DNA from: Actinomycetospora endophytica | GTDB lineage: Bacteria; Actinomycetota; Actinomycetes; Mycobacteriales; Pseudonocardiaceae | Direction of reading: 5' to 3' | DNA length: 64,000 bases | Assembly: GCF_021026375.1 (NCBI RefSeq) | Contig: NZ_JAJNDB010000001.1 | Span: 124,001-188,000, forward strand | Part shown: one piece after another, positions 15,548-24,408 of the stretch | Layout of the letters: each line of letters begins with the position of its first letter | Numbering within the stretch: the stretch's first letter is position 1 | Notes under the pieces: model-generated | The model's input: only the letters and a program-made list of their open reading frames with translations | Told to the model about the DNA's origin: nothing | Databases searched by the model: none | Translations under genes and position numbers: made by a program

Positions 15548-17062
15548 ATGACGACGACGGCACCTGCGACAATTCCCGAGTCCCGCACGGAAGAGCCCGA
15601 GAACGCCGGCCATGTCGATGTTCTCATCGTCGGCGCCGGGGTCTCCGGGATCGGCGCAGCGCATCACCTGCAGGAACAGTTCCCCGACCGGAGCTTCGTC
15701 ATCCTGGACGCCCAGGACCACCACGGCGGAACCTGGTGGACCCACCGATACCCCGGAGTGCGCTCCGACAGCGACCTGTTCACCTACGGCTACCGATTCA
15801 AGCCGTGGCGCGGCCCCTCGATCGCAACCGGAGGAGAGATCCTCTCCTACCTCGACGAGGTCATTGACGCGGACGACCTGAACCGGCACATCCGCTACCG
15901 ACACCGGGCCACCGCGGCCGGCTGGTCCACCGACGATCGCCGATGGATCGTGGAGGTCACCCGGGACGACACCGGGGAACGGCTGCGCTTCACCACCGAC
16001 TTCTTGTGGATGTGCCAGGGCTATTACAACCACACCAAGCCGTACCAGCCGCGCTGGGAGGGCATCGACCGGTTCAAGGGCCTGATCGTTCACCCGCAGG
16101 ATTGGCCCGAGGACCTCGATCACACCGGCAAGCGCGTCGTTGTCATCGGGTCGGGGTCCACCGCGTCGACCCTGATCCCCGCGATCGCGCAGACGGCGGG
16201 GCACGTGACGATGCTGCAGCGGTCGCCGTCCTACTACTTCGCCCCGCCCATCACCCACGAGTTGGCCGTGACGCTGCGCCAGCTCGACATCCCGGAGGAA
16301 TGGACGCACGAGATCCTGCGCCGCCAGTACATGTCGCAGTTCAACTGGCTGGCTCGGACGTCGCTGGACGCCCCCGATGAGCTACACCAGTTCCTCATCG
16401 AGTCGATGCGCCCACTGCTGCCCGAGGGCTTCGACATCGAGAAGCACTTCACTCCGAAGTATCGTCCGTGGCAGCAGCGCATCGCCATCGTCCCGGAGGG
16501 CGACTTGTTCACGGCTCTGCGCGAGGGGAAAGCGTCGATCGTCACCGACACCATCGAGGAGTTCACCGAGAAGGGTATCCGCATCGGCTCCGGCGAGGAG
16601 ATCGAGGCCGATATCGTGGTCACCGCCACCGGGTTCAACCTCTCAGCCTTCGGCGACGTCGCGTTCACCGTGGACGGTGAGCCGGTCGACTTCTCCGAGC
16701 GGGTCACCTGGCGCGGCATCATGATCACCGGAGTGCCGAACATGGCCTACGTGTTCGGTTACTTCCGGCACAGCTGGACGCTACGGGTGGATCTGGTCAG
16801 CGATCTGGTGTGCCGTCTGCTGGAGCACATGCAGGACAAGGGCGCCTCGATGGTCGTCCCGACACTACGACCGGATGATGCGGGCATGAAGCTACGGCCC
16901 TGGTCGGACCCGGAGAACTTCAACTCCGGCTATGTGATGCGGTCGCAGCACATCATGTTCAAGCAGGGCGACCACGAGCCGTGGAACCACATGCTCGAGC
17001 ACGAGCAAGAGCAGAAGATCCTGCCGAAGGTCGACCTCGACGACGGACTCGACTACCGCTGA
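15548..17062 (+). CDS. Flavin-containing (Baeyer-Villiger-type) monooxygenase
   Basis: 504 aa. Two Rossmann motifs: GAGVSG (residues 29-34) for FAD and GSGSTAS (201-207) for NADPH. Between them FKGLIVHPQDW (176-186) matches the type I Baeyer-Villiger fingerprint F-x-G-x-x-x-H-x-x-x-W, and GGTWWTHRYPGVRSD is the FAD-contacting GTW/YPG block. A second ATG motif, VVTATGFNLSAFG, is also present. Such enzymes insert oxygen next to a ketone or oxidise heteroatoms, using NADPH and O2. Neighbours give no direct hint of substrate. The start is ATG 15548; the 20 residues before the first strand are disordered and variable in the family. Confidence 0.93.
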   Translation: MTTTAPATIPESRTEEPENAGHVDVLIVGAGVSGIGAAHHLQEQFPDRSFVILDAQDHHGGTWWTHRYPGVRSDSDLFTYGYRFKPWRGPSIATGGEILSYLDEVIDADDLNRHIRYRHRATAAGWSTDDRRWIVEVTRDDTGERLRFTTDFLWMCQGYYNHTKPYQPRWEGIDRFKGLIVHPQDWPEDLDHTGKRVVVIGSGSTASTLIPAIAQTAGHVTMLQRSPSYYFAPPITHELAVTLRQLDIPEEWTHEILRRQYMSQFNWLARTSLDAPDELHQFLIESMRPLLPEGFDIEKHFTPKYRPWQQRIAIVPEGDLFTALREGKASIVTDTIEEFTEKGIRIGSGEEIEADIVVTATGFNLSAFGDVAFTVDGEPVDFSERVTWRGIMITGVPNMAYVFGYFRHSWTLRVDLVSDLVCRLLEHMQDKGASMVVPTLRPDDAGMKLRPWSDPENFNSGYVMRSQHIMFKQGDHEPWNHMLEHEQEQKILPKVDLDDGLDYR

Positions 17063-17125
17063 GAGGTTCTTGTCCCCCCGAAGCGCCGTCGCCGACATCG
17101 CGACCACTACCGAAACCGATCCCTC

Positions 17126-17887
17126 TCACCCCATCCGAACTACCTCCGATGTACCGAACCGCTTCGCGACGAGCTGCTTGACCCCACGCGGAAAGTCCCG
17201 TTCGCAGGCGAGGTGGGTCGGGGTGAACCTGCGCATGGCGTCGGCGTCGCCGGAGAAAGCGGCGGCACAGAGCTCGGGGGCGACGTTGGCCAGGGCGAGG
17301 ATGCCGCCCGCGCAACCGAGGGCCCCGGCCTGGTGGAGCAGGGCCGGGTTCCCGGTCCAGACCGGGCCCCGATAGGAGTCGACGGTCGCCAGCAGGCGGG
17401 TCGCGTCGCCCGAGGAGTCCTTGCACCCGGCTACCGGCAGCGACGGCAACATCTCCACCGGGATACCGGGTGGGGAGACCGCCGGGAAGTGGTACGCGAG
17501 CACCGGGGTCGTGCTCGCGGCGTCGGCCAGCGCCCGGTAGTAGCCCGTGGGATCCGCGAGCCCCCGCGGCGTCCGGGCGATCACCGCGTCCACCCCGGTA
17601 TCGACCGCACGTGCCGTCAACCGGGCCGCCTGGAACGTCGACGCCGAACCCGTGCCGCCCACTACGACGGTGTCACCGACGGCCCGCCGCACCGCGCTGA
17701 ACAAGACGAGTCGCTCGTCGTCGTCGAGCGCGTCGGCCTCGCCGGTGGTGCCGGCGACGACGATCGCGTCGGCGCCGAGCTCGACCAGCCGGGCGGCCAG
17801 CCCGGCCGTTCCGTCCGCATCGAGCTCACCCTGCGCGTCGAACAGCGTCACCAGGGCCACGCCGACGCCGGTGAAGACCGGATCCAT
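17126..17887 (-). CDS. DHDPS/KDG-family aldolase
   Basis: 253 aa, somewhat shorter than the usual 290-300. A class I aldolase barrel: GTTGE (46-50) binds the carboxylate, Tyr132 in AYHFP is the proton relay and Lys156 in GCKDSSGD is the Schiff-base lysine. Related enzymes cleave 2-keto-3-deoxy sugar acids to pyruvate and an aldehyde. In this cluster the natural substrate would be 2-keto-3-deoxy-L-fuconate (giving pyruvate and lactaldehyde) or the product of the IlvD-type dehydratase; that is inference from context. ATG 17887 has GGAGG upstream. It is the last gene of the operon, 19 nt after the dehydratase. Confidence 0.88.
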   Translation of the reverse strand: MDPVFTGVGVALVTLFDAQGELDADGTAGLAARLVELGADAIVVAGTTGEADALDDDERLVLFSAVRRAVGDTVVVGGTGSASTFQAARLTARAVDTGVDAVIARTPRGLADPTGYYRALADAASTTPVLAYHFPAVSPPGIPVEMLPSLPVAGCKDSSGDATRLLATVDSYRGPVWTGNPALLHQAGALGCAGGILALANVAPELCAAAFSGDADAMRRFTPTHLACERDFPRGVKQLVAKRFGTSEVVRMG

Positions 17888-17906
17888 CTCGTACCTCCGG
17901 GGAGCG

Positions 17907-19613
17907 TCAGTGGGACTCGCGCGGGACCTCGGCCCCGCTGCTGCCGACCAGGAAGTCGAGGTCGGCGCCGTGGTCGGCCTGCAGGACGTGCTCGGTGTAG
18001 AGCCTGGTCCAGCCGCGACCGCCCGGCGCCGCCGGCGGGCGCCACCGCGCGCGCCGCGCGGCCAGTTCGTCGTCGTCGACGTGCAGGACGAGCCGGCGGC
18101 CGGGCACGTCGAGCTCGATCTCGTCCCCGGTCTCGACCAGCGCCAGCGGTCCCCCGACGGCGGCTTCGGGCGCGACGTGCAGCACGACCGTGCCGTAGGC
18201 GGTGCCCGACATCCGGCCGTCGCTGACGCGCACCATGTCGCGGATGCCGCGCTCGAGCAGCTTGCGCGGCAGACCCACGTTGGCGACCTCGGGCATCCCC
18301 GGGTATCCCCGCGGGCCGTTGTTGCGCAGGACCAGCACCGTCGACGGGTCCACGTCGAGGTCGTCACTGACCGCCCGGTACTCCTCGGGGGACTCGAACA
18401 CCAGCGCCCGGCCCCGGTGCTGCCGCAGTTCCGGCGACGCCGCCGACTGCTTGATCACCGCGCCGTCGGGGGCGAGGTTGCCCCGTAGCACGGCGGTGCC
18501 GCTGCCCGCGGGGGCCAGTGGCTCGTCGAACGGGCGGATGACCTCGCGGTTCCAGCAGCCGGCGTCGGCGATCGCGTCCTTGATGGTGCCGCCGGCGACG
18601 GTCGGGCGCTCGAGGTGGAGCAGGTCGGCGATCTCGCGCATCACCGCCGGCAGTCCACCGGCGTAGCAGAGGTCCTCCATGAGGAACCGTCCCGACGGTT
18701 CCAGGTCGACCAGGGTGGGCACGTCGCGGCCCAGGGCGTCGACGTCGTCGAGCGAGAACGGCACGCCGAGCCGCCCGGCGATCGCGGCCAGGTGGATCAC
18801 GGCGTTGGTCGAGCCGCCGATGGCCGCGTTGACCCGGACGGCGTCCTCGAAGCCCGCCCGGCTCATGACCGTCGAGGGGCGGACGTCGTCCGCGACGAGC
18901 TCGACGACCCGCTGCCCGGCCCGCTGGGCGGTCTGGTCACGGCGGGCGTCGACGGCGGGCCAGGTCGCCGAGTAGGGCAACTGCATCCCCAGCGCCTCGG
19001 TCAGGCACGCCATCGTCGACGCGGTGCCCATCGTCATGCAGTGCCCGGGCGAGCGGGCCATCGCGCCCTCGGCCACCGCGCACTCCGCCGGGGTGATCGT
19101 CCCGGCGGCGAGCTCCTCCTCGAAGCGCCACACCTGGGTGCCCGAGCCGAGCTGGCGGCCCTGGTAGCGGCCGCTGAGCATCGGGCCGCCGGTGACGAGG
19201 ATCGTCGGGAGGTCGACGCTGGCCGCGGCCATGAGCAGCCCGGGGGTGGTCTTGTCGCACCCGGAGAGCAGGACCAGCCCGTCGAGAGGGTTGGCCCGCA
19301 TCAGCTCCTCGGCCTCCATGGCCAGCAGGTTGCGGTAGAGCATCGCGGTGGGACGCAGCAGCGTCTCCCCCAGCCCGGTGCACGGGAACTCCCGTGGGAA
19401 CCCGCCGGACTGCCACACACCGCGCTTCACCGCCTCGGCGACCCGGTCCAGGTGGGCGTTGCACGGCACCAGCTCCGACCAGGTCGTCGCGATGCCGATC
19501 ACCGGGCGGCCGTCGAAGACCTCGTCGGTGACGCCCTGGTTGCGCATCCAGGAACGGTGGATCATCCCCGACCGGCCCTCGGCGGCGAACCACGCCGCGC
19601 TGCGCCCGCTCAC
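17907..19613 (-). CDS. IlvD/Edd-family sugar-acid dehydratase
   Basis: 568 aa. Conserved cysteines C51 (ELVPCNAH), C119 (SGCDKT) and C192 (GHCMTMGTAST) are in the cluster-ligand positions of [2Fe-2S] IlvD/Edd dehydratases; SDGRMSGTAYGTVVLHVAPE is the conserved C-terminal block. Overall length and the AWFAAEGRSGMIHRSWMRNQG opening resemble L-arabinonate/D-xylonate/D-galactonate dehydratases more than dihydroxyacid dehydratase. It would dehydrate an aldonic acid to its 2-keto-3-deoxy form, feeding the adjacent aldolase. The GTG start overlaps the MFS stop (GTGA). The exact sugar is not determinable. Confidence 0.9.
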   Translation of the reverse strand: MSGRSAAWFAAEGRSGMIHRSWMRNQGVTDEVFDGRPVIGIATTWSELVPCNAHLDRVAEAVKRGVWQSGGFPREFPCTGLGETLLRPTAMLYRNLLAMEAEELMRANPLDGLVLLSGCDKTTPGLLMAAASVDLPTILVTGGPMLSGRYQGRQLGSGTQVWRFEEELAAGTITPAECAVAEGAMARSPGHCMTMGTASTMACLTEALGMQLPYSATWPAVDARRDQTAQRAGQRVVELVADDVRPSTVMSRAGFEDAVRVNAAIGGSTNAVIHLAAIAGRLGVPFSLDDVDALGRDVPTLVDLEPSGRFLMEDLCYAGGLPAVMREIADLLHLERPTVAGGTIKDAIADAGCWNREVIRPFDEPLAPAGSGTAVLRGNLAPDGAVIKQSAASPELRQHRGRALVFESPEEYRAVSDDLDVDPSTVLVLRNNGPRGYPGMPEVANVGLPRKLLERGIRDMVRVSDGRMSGTAYGTVVLHVAPEAAVGGPLALVETGDEIELDVPGRRLVLHVDDDELAARRARWRPPAAPGGRGWTRLYTEHVLQADHGADLDFLVGSSGAEVPRESH

Positions 19614-20917
19614 GACGAGCCCCCTGCCGCGCTCGCGGGTTCGGGCTCGACCGCCGTCGGTCCCGGATTGGCCCGCCCACGGATCGTGATCATGACGAGG
19701 CCGCCGAGCAGCAACGCGATCGCGAGGACCACCGAGGTGGACAGGAAGCTGCCGGAGACGTCCTGGAGGTACCCGCCGACGTAGGGCCCGACGAACCCGC
19801 CGAGGTTGCCCAGGGCGTTGACGAGGCCCATCGCGCCGCCCGCCAGGGTCACCGGCACGGCGAGCGAGGCGCTCGCCCAGAACGGCCCGTCGTAGGCCAG
19901 CGCCCCGGCCATCGCCACGCAGATCAGGGCGATCGACAGCGCGGCCAGGCTGCCGAGGGCGACGGAGGCGACGAGCGTGACGGCGCCGATCGCCAGCGAG
20001 CCGAGGACGTGGAGGCCGTAGCGGCGGTTGCGGTCGGCGGCCCGCGCGTTGAGATACATCGCGACGGCGGCGACGACGTACGGGATCGCGGTCAGCCAGC
20101 CGACGAGCGTGCTGTTGCCGCCGGTGGTGGCCTTGAGCAGCGTCGGCAGCCACAGGGTCAGGCCGTAGAACCCGACCTGGACCAGGAAGTACACGAGGAC
20201 CAGGCGCCAGACCACGCTGGAACGGAACACCTGGCCGTACCCGGCGAAGGGCGGGGCGTCCCGCTCGTCCTCGGCCAGGGAGCTCTCGATCCAGTCCCGC
20301 TCGGCCGGTGAGACCCACGACGCCTGGGAGGGGCGGTCCTTGACCAGCAACAACCACAGCGGGAGGGCGATCACGAACGGCAGGGCGCCCTGGATGAAGA
20401 ACAGCGCCCGCCAGTCGGAGAACGAGAGGATCCAGCCCGACAACGGCGCGGTGATGATCGAGGAGATGGGGATGTTCATCATCCACACGCCGAACGCGCG
20501 AGCCCGCTCCTCGCGCGGGAACCAGTGGCTGATCAGCACCAGGATCGCGGGCCAGATACCGCCCTCGGCCACCCCGAGCAGCAGCCGCACCACCAGCAGC
20601 TGCCCGAAGGACTGCACCATGCCGGACAGCAGCGCGAACACGCCCCACGCGACGATCATGATCGTGACGAACTTCTTCGCGCTCCAGCGCTCGGCCAGGT
20701 GCCCGCCGGGGATCTGCAGGACGAGGTAGCCGAGGAAGAAGACACCTCCCGCGAGGCCCTGTTGGGCCTTGTCGAGGTGGAGGTCCTGCCCCAGCCCGCT
20801 GAACGCGAAGCTGATGTTGGTCCGGTCCATGTACGAGATCACATAGACGATCACGGCGACCGGGATGAGCCGTACCCATCGCGTCCGCCCGACGGTGGTC
20901 CCTGCGGTGGTCATCAT
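19610..20917 (-). CDS. MFS transporter, anion:cation symporter type
   Basis: 435 aa, 12 predicted helices. SYMDRTNISFAFSGLGQDL in TM1 and its following loop is the hallmark of the ACS subfamily (hexuronate, galactonate, tartrate transporters); GGHLAERWSAKK follows TM2. It probably imports the sugar acid handled by the neighbouring dehydratase. Its ATG overlaps the GntR stop codon and its stop overlaps the IlvD start (GTGA), so it is embedded in the operon. AGAGGTGGGC precedes the start. It is distinct from the FucP-type permease in the same cluster, so the operon may serve both a sugar and an acid. Confidence 0.9.
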   Translation of the reverse strand: MMTTAGTTVGRTRWVRLIPVAVIVYVISYMDRTNISFAFSGLGQDLHLDKAQQGLAGGVFFLGYLVLQIPGGHLAERWSAKKFVTIMIVAWGVFALLSGMVQSFGQLLVVRLLLGVAEGGIWPAILVLISHWFPREERARAFGVWMMNIPISSIITAPLSGWILSFSDWRALFFIQGALPFVIALPLWLLLVKDRPSQASWVSPAERDWIESSLAEDERDAPPFAGYGQVFRSSVVWRLVLVYFLVQVGFYGLTLWLPTLLKATTGGNSTLVGWLTAIPYVVAAVAMYLNARAADRNRRYGLHVLGSLAIGAVTLVASVALGSLAALSIALICVAMAGALAYDGPFWASASLAVPVTLAGGAMGLVNALGNLGGFVGPYVGGYLQDVSGSFLSTSVVLAIALLLGGLVMITIRGRANPGPTAVEPEPASAAGGSS

Positions 20918-21636
20918 TGCCCACCTCTCCGGTCGAGGTGGGCGCGGACCCACTCCTCGACCTCGATGACATGCGTGGTGGCGGCAGTCCAGGCAGCGAG
21001 CGAGTCGCGGTTCCGCAGGGCGCGCACGATCGCGGTGTGCTGGTCGTGGGTCCAGGTCACGACGTCGGCCTCGACGATCGCGCGCCAGATCCGCACCCGG
21101 GCGGTCCGTCCGGCGACGGCGGCGGTGAGCGCGGCCAGCGTGGCGTTGCCGGCGGCCGCGGCGATCGCCGCGTGGAACTCGAGGTCCTCGGCGACGAGGC
21201 GCTCGGGCTCGGCCGGCCCGCGCATGCGCTCCAGTCGTTCCTGGAGATCCTGCAGCTGCGCCTCGTCGATGCGCGTCGCGGCGAGCGCCGTCGCACCGGG
21301 CTCGAGCACGCGCCGGCACTCGAAGAGCTCGGCCACGCCCTGCTCGCCGACCAGGTCGAGGAAGGAGCCGGAGGCCCGCACGAGGCGGTCGGGGCGCAGG
21401 TCGGTGACGAACGTTCCGGATCCGTGGCGCACCTCGAGCACCCCGGCCGCGACCAGCGCCCGCACCGCCTCGCGCAGCGACAGGCGTGAGACGTCGAGCT
21501 CGGCGGCCAGGTCGGCCTCCGGCGGCAGCCGATCCCCCGCGGAGAACTCCCCACTCTCCACACGGCCGACCACCGCGCCGATCACGCGGTCGACGACGCT
21601 GTCGGTGCCCGATCGGGCCACACTGCGCGGAGTCAT
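20914..21636 (-). CDS. GntR/FadR-family transcriptional regulator
   Basis: 240 aa. N-terminal winged helix: RLPPEADLAAELDVSRLSL, then REAVRALVAAGVLEVRHGSGTFV. The C-terminal FCD all-helical domain keeps likely metal-binding positions in DLEFHAAIAAAAGNATL, HDQHTAIVRALRNRD and ATTHVIEV. FCD regulators usually respond to small organic acids such as sugar acids and act mostly as repressors. The ATG at 21636 comes immediately after the fuconate-dehydratase stop; a TTG at 21642 would overlap it. The paired AGA..ATCAGA.. sites upstream of the dehydratase gene are candidate operators. Confidence 0.92.
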   Translation of the reverse strand: MTPRSVARSGTDSVVDRVIGAVVGRVESGEFSAGDRLPPEADLAAELDVSRLSLREAVRALVAAGVLEVRHGSGTFVTDLRPDRLVRASGSFLDLVGEQGVAELFECRRVLEPGATALAATRIDEAQLQDLQERLERMRGPAEPERLVAEDLEFHAAIAAAAGNATLAALTAAVAGRTARVRIWRAIVEADVVTWTHDQHTAIVRALRNRDSLAAWTAATTHVIEVEEWVRAHLDRRGGQ

Positions 21637-21638
21637 CC

Positions 21639-22934
21639 TCAACCGGCCCAGACCGCGCCGTGCGGGAAGGCGTACGCCGCTCGGGTCGCCGCGAGGATCT
21701 CCGCGCTGTAGCCGGGCCGCGTCGGCGGCAGGTAGGCCGGACCCTGCATCCGGACCGGGTCGACGAAATGCTCGTGCAGGTGATCGACGTACTCGATCAT
21801 CCGATCCTCACGGGAGCCGCTGACCGCGACGTAGTCGAACATCGACAGGTGCTGGACCAGCTCGCACAGTCCGACGCCCCCGGCGTGCGGACAGACCGGC
21901 ACGTCGTACGCGGCGGCGAGCAGCAGGACCGCGACGGCCTCGTCGACGCCACCGGGACGTGCCGCGTCGAGCTGGCAGACGCCCATGGCGCCCGCGGCGA
22001 GGAACTGCTTGAACATGACGGCGTTGTGGGCGTGCTCGCCGGTGGCCACCCGGATCGGGGCGATGGCGCGCGCGATGGCGGCGTGCGCGAGGACGTCGTC
22101 GGGACTGGTCGGTTCCTCGAACCACCAGATGTCGTAGGGCTCGAGCGCCTCCGCCCAGCGCACCGCGTCCGCGGCCCCCAGCATCTGGTTGGCGTCGATC
22201 ATCAGACGGCGACCGGGTCCCATCGCCTCGCGGGCCAGCGCACAACGGCGCACGTCGGCGGTGAGGTCGTTGCCGACCTTGAGCTTGATCGAGTCCCAGC
22301 CCGCGGCCACCGCCTCCCGGCACAGCCTCACCAGCTTCTCGTCGTCGTACCCCAGCCAGCCGGCGCTGGTGGTGTAGGCCGGATAGCCCTCCCGACGCAG
22401 CCGGGCCTCCCGCTCCCCGCGTCCGGGGACCTGCTTCTCGAGCATCTCGAGCGCGGCCTCGGGGGTGAGGGAGTCGCGCAGGTAGCGCCAGTCGACCAGG
22501 TCCACGAGCTGCTGCGGGCTCATGTCCGCGAGCACCTTCCACACCGGCTTGCCGACCGCCTTGCCGATCAGGTCCCAGGCGGCGTTGACGACCGCGGCGA
22601 GCCCGAGCTGGATCGTTCCCTTCGCCGGCCCGAGCCAGCGCAGCTGGCTGTCGGACTGGAGATGCCGGGAGAAGCCGCCCGGATCGGCGACGAGCTCGGC
22701 GATCGACCGGCCCCGCGCGCGGCGGCCGATCGCCTCCGCCGCGGCGAGCGCCAGCTCGTTGCCCCGGCCGATCGTGAACGTGAAGCCGTGCCCCTCCAGT
22801 CCGACGTCGGTGCGCAGCACGACGTAGGCGGCCGAGTAGTCCGGCGCCTCGTTCATGGCGTCGGAGCCCTCCAGCGCCCGGGAGGTGGGGAAGCGGAGAT
22901 CGACGGTCTCGACGTCGACGATGACCCCGTCCAT
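21639..22934 (-). CDS. fucD: L-fuconate dehydratase (enolase superfamily)
   Basis: 431 aa, near the 440 of the characterised Xanthomonas enzyme. The K-x-K motif (K217-L-K219 in SIKLKVGND), metal ligands D248 (IDANQ), E274 (WFEEPTS) and E300 (ATGEHAHN) and the diagnostic blocks YTTSAGWLGY and CQLDAARPGGVDE are all present. It dehydrates L-fuconate to 2-keto-3-deoxy-L-fuconate in the non-phosphorylated L-fucose pathway. Adjacent FucP-type permease and pyruvate-forming aldolase agree. AGAGGTG is the ribosome site before ATG 22934. L-fucose dehydrogenase and lactonase are not in the window. Confidence 0.93.
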   Translation of the reverse strand: MDGVIVDVETVDLRFPTSRALEGSDAMNEAPDYSAAYVVLRTDVGLEGHGFTFTIGRGNELALAAAEAIGRRARGRSIAELVADPGGFSRHLQSDSQLRWLGPAKGTIQLGLAAVVNAAWDLIGKAVGKPVWKVLADMSPQQLVDLVDWRYLRDSLTPEAALEMLEKQVPGRGEREARLRREGYPAYTTSAGWLGYDDEKLVRLCREAVAAGWDSIKLKVGNDLTADVRRCALAREAMGPGRRLMIDANQMLGAADAVRWAEALEPYDIWWFEEPTSPDDVLAHAAIARAIAPIRVATGEHAHNAVMFKQFLAAGAMGVCQLDAARPGGVDEAVAVLLLAAAYDVPVCPHAGGVGLCELVQHLSMFDYVAVSGSREDRMIEYVDHLHEHFVDPVRMQGPAYLPPTRPGYSAEILAATRAAYAFPHGAVWAG

Positions 22935-22938
22935 GCCG

Positions 22939-23027
22939 ACACCTCTGATCTCTTGAGCGTCCCCGATGCCTGGAACCGGTCAATCACGCTATCGAGCCAG
23001 ATTGACAGCCCGAGATATCAGATGTCT
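22939..23027. promoter_or_regulatory. Two related operator-like sites before fucD
   Basis: AGATATCAGATGTCT (23013-23027, plus strand) is an imperfect palindrome with a single asymmetric pair. Read on the minus strand, 22939-22953 gives AGAGATCAGAGGTGT, matching it at 12 of 15 positions. One copy abuts the fucD ribosome site, the other overlaps the fucP stop codon. They are candidate sites for the GntR/FadR regulator two genes away; the assignment is inference. Confidence 0.5.
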
Positions 23028-24408
23028 AGGGCTCAGCCGTGGTCGGCGGCGGTCCGGCGCCGCCTCCGGTCGCAGTCGCCATCGCCGGCTCCGACGACTC
23101 GTCGGAGATCGGATGGCGCAGGTTGCTGCGGAAGTACAGGAGGATTCCGAGGAAGCAGACTGCTGACACCACGAACGACATCTTCAGCGAGCCGAGCGCG
23201 TCCGAGACCGCGCCCTGCACCACCGGGACAACGGCTCCCCCGACGATGGCCATCACGAGGATCGCGCCGCCGGTCTCCTGGTAGCGCTTGTCCTGGATGG
23301 TGTCCAGGGTCTGCCCGAAGATCGTCGGCCAGCACGGACCCATCAGGAGGTTGGAGGCGATCACCAGCCAGATGGTGGACGCCGCAGGGCCGAATGCGGC
23401 CAGCACGAGCAGAATCGCACCGAGGCCGCAGTAGATGATCAGCACCCGGGCGGCCGAATAGCGAGCGATGAGGGTGTTGGCCACGAACTTGCCGACCAGG
23501 AAGCAGCTGAATCCGGCGATCATGAAATTGGTCGCCCCGCGCTCGTTCATTCCCGGGTACAGCTCCAGGGCCACCCGGATCGTGAACGACCAGACCGCGG
23601 TCTGCAGGCCGACGTAGAGGAACTGAGCGGCGATGCCCTTGCGGTACTGCGGGATCCGGAGGAGAACCCGCAGCGTCTCGGCGAGCCCGGCCGGCCGCTC
23701 CGCGACCTCACCCGTCGGCTTGCTCCGGGGGAACTCGGTGAGCACGAAGAGTACGAGGAGGCAGACGAGCACGATGAGGATGTACTTGTAGGGCAGCAGC
23801 GTGTTCTGCAGCAGGTCGTGGCCGAGCGCGAGCTTGGCCTCGGGCGTCGGTGCCGCATCGAGCTGCGCCTGGATCGAGTCCCCGGTACTGAAGATCAGAT
23901 ACTTGCCGAGGATCACGCCCATCAGGTTGCCGATCGGGGTGAACGTCTGCGAGATGTTCAACCGCAGCGTCGAGGTCCGGCGGGGGCCGAGCATCGAGGA
24001 GTAGGTGTTCGCGCTGGTCTCGAGGAAGCTCAGCCCGATCGCGACGGCGAAGATGCAGAACAGGAACATCCCGTAGGTCGCGAGCATGCTGGCCGGGAAG
24101 AACAGCCCGCAGCCGACGATGTAGACGGACAGCCCGATCAGGACACCGACCTTGTACGACGTCCGCCGCACGATGCGCGAGGCCGGGATGGCGATCAGGA
24201 AGTAGCCGCCGTAGAACGCCGACTGGACGAACGCCGTCGCCGCGTCCGACAGCGTGAAGACGTGCTTGAACTGTGTGATCAGGATGTCGTTCAGGCCGGC
24301 AGCGGCGCCCCACATCGGGAACAGGAGCGACAGCAGGATGAATTGGAACAGTGGAGTCCGGTCCAGATAGCCCGAGTCGAGCTGCCGTGCGGGATTCTTG
24401 ATCAGCAT
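23026..24408 (-). CDS. fucP: L-fucose:H+ symporter-type permease
   Basis: 460 aa, 12 predicted helices. The start region SLLFPMWGAAAGLNDILITQFKH and the helix with FVQSAFYGGYFLIAIPAS are typical of the FucP sugar:proton symporter family; GLSFLETSANTY and NISQTFTPIGNLMG are conserved helix segments. It would import L-fucose or a similar deoxyhexose. ATG 24408 is preceded by GGGAG at 9 nt; a TTG at 24450 would add 14 residues and lacks a ribosome site. It lies first in the sugar cluster, 91 nt from fucD. Confidence 0.9.
   Translation of the reverse strand: MLIKNPARQLDSGYLDRTPLFQFILLSLLFPMWGAAAGLNDILITQFKHVFTLSDAATAFVQSAFYGGYFLIAIPASRIVRRTSYKVGVLIGLSVYIVGCGLFFPASMLATYGMFLFCIFAVAIGLSFLETSANTYSSMLGPRRTSTLRLNISQTFTPIGNLMGVILGKYLIFSTGDSIQAQLDAAPTPEAKLALGHDLLQNTLLPYKYILIVLVCLLVLFVLTEFPRSKPTGEVAERPAGLAETLRVLLRIPQYRKGIAAQFLYVGLQTAVWSFTIRVALELYPGMNERGATNFMIAGFSCFLVGKFVANTLIARYSAARVLIIYCGLGAILLVLAAFGPAASTIWLVIASNLLMGPCWPTIFGQTLDTIQDKRYQETGGAILVMAIVGGAVVPVVQGAVSDALGSLKMSFVVSAVCFLGILLYFRSNLRHPISDESSEPAMATATGGGAGPPPTTAEP

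Noticed and set aside
17907-20972. A 1021-codon minus-strand frame suggesting a fusion of dehydratase and transporter.
   Set aside because: The transporter is encoded in a different frame and ends by a GTGA overlap at 19610-19613. The upstream half of the long frame is an out-of-frame shadow.
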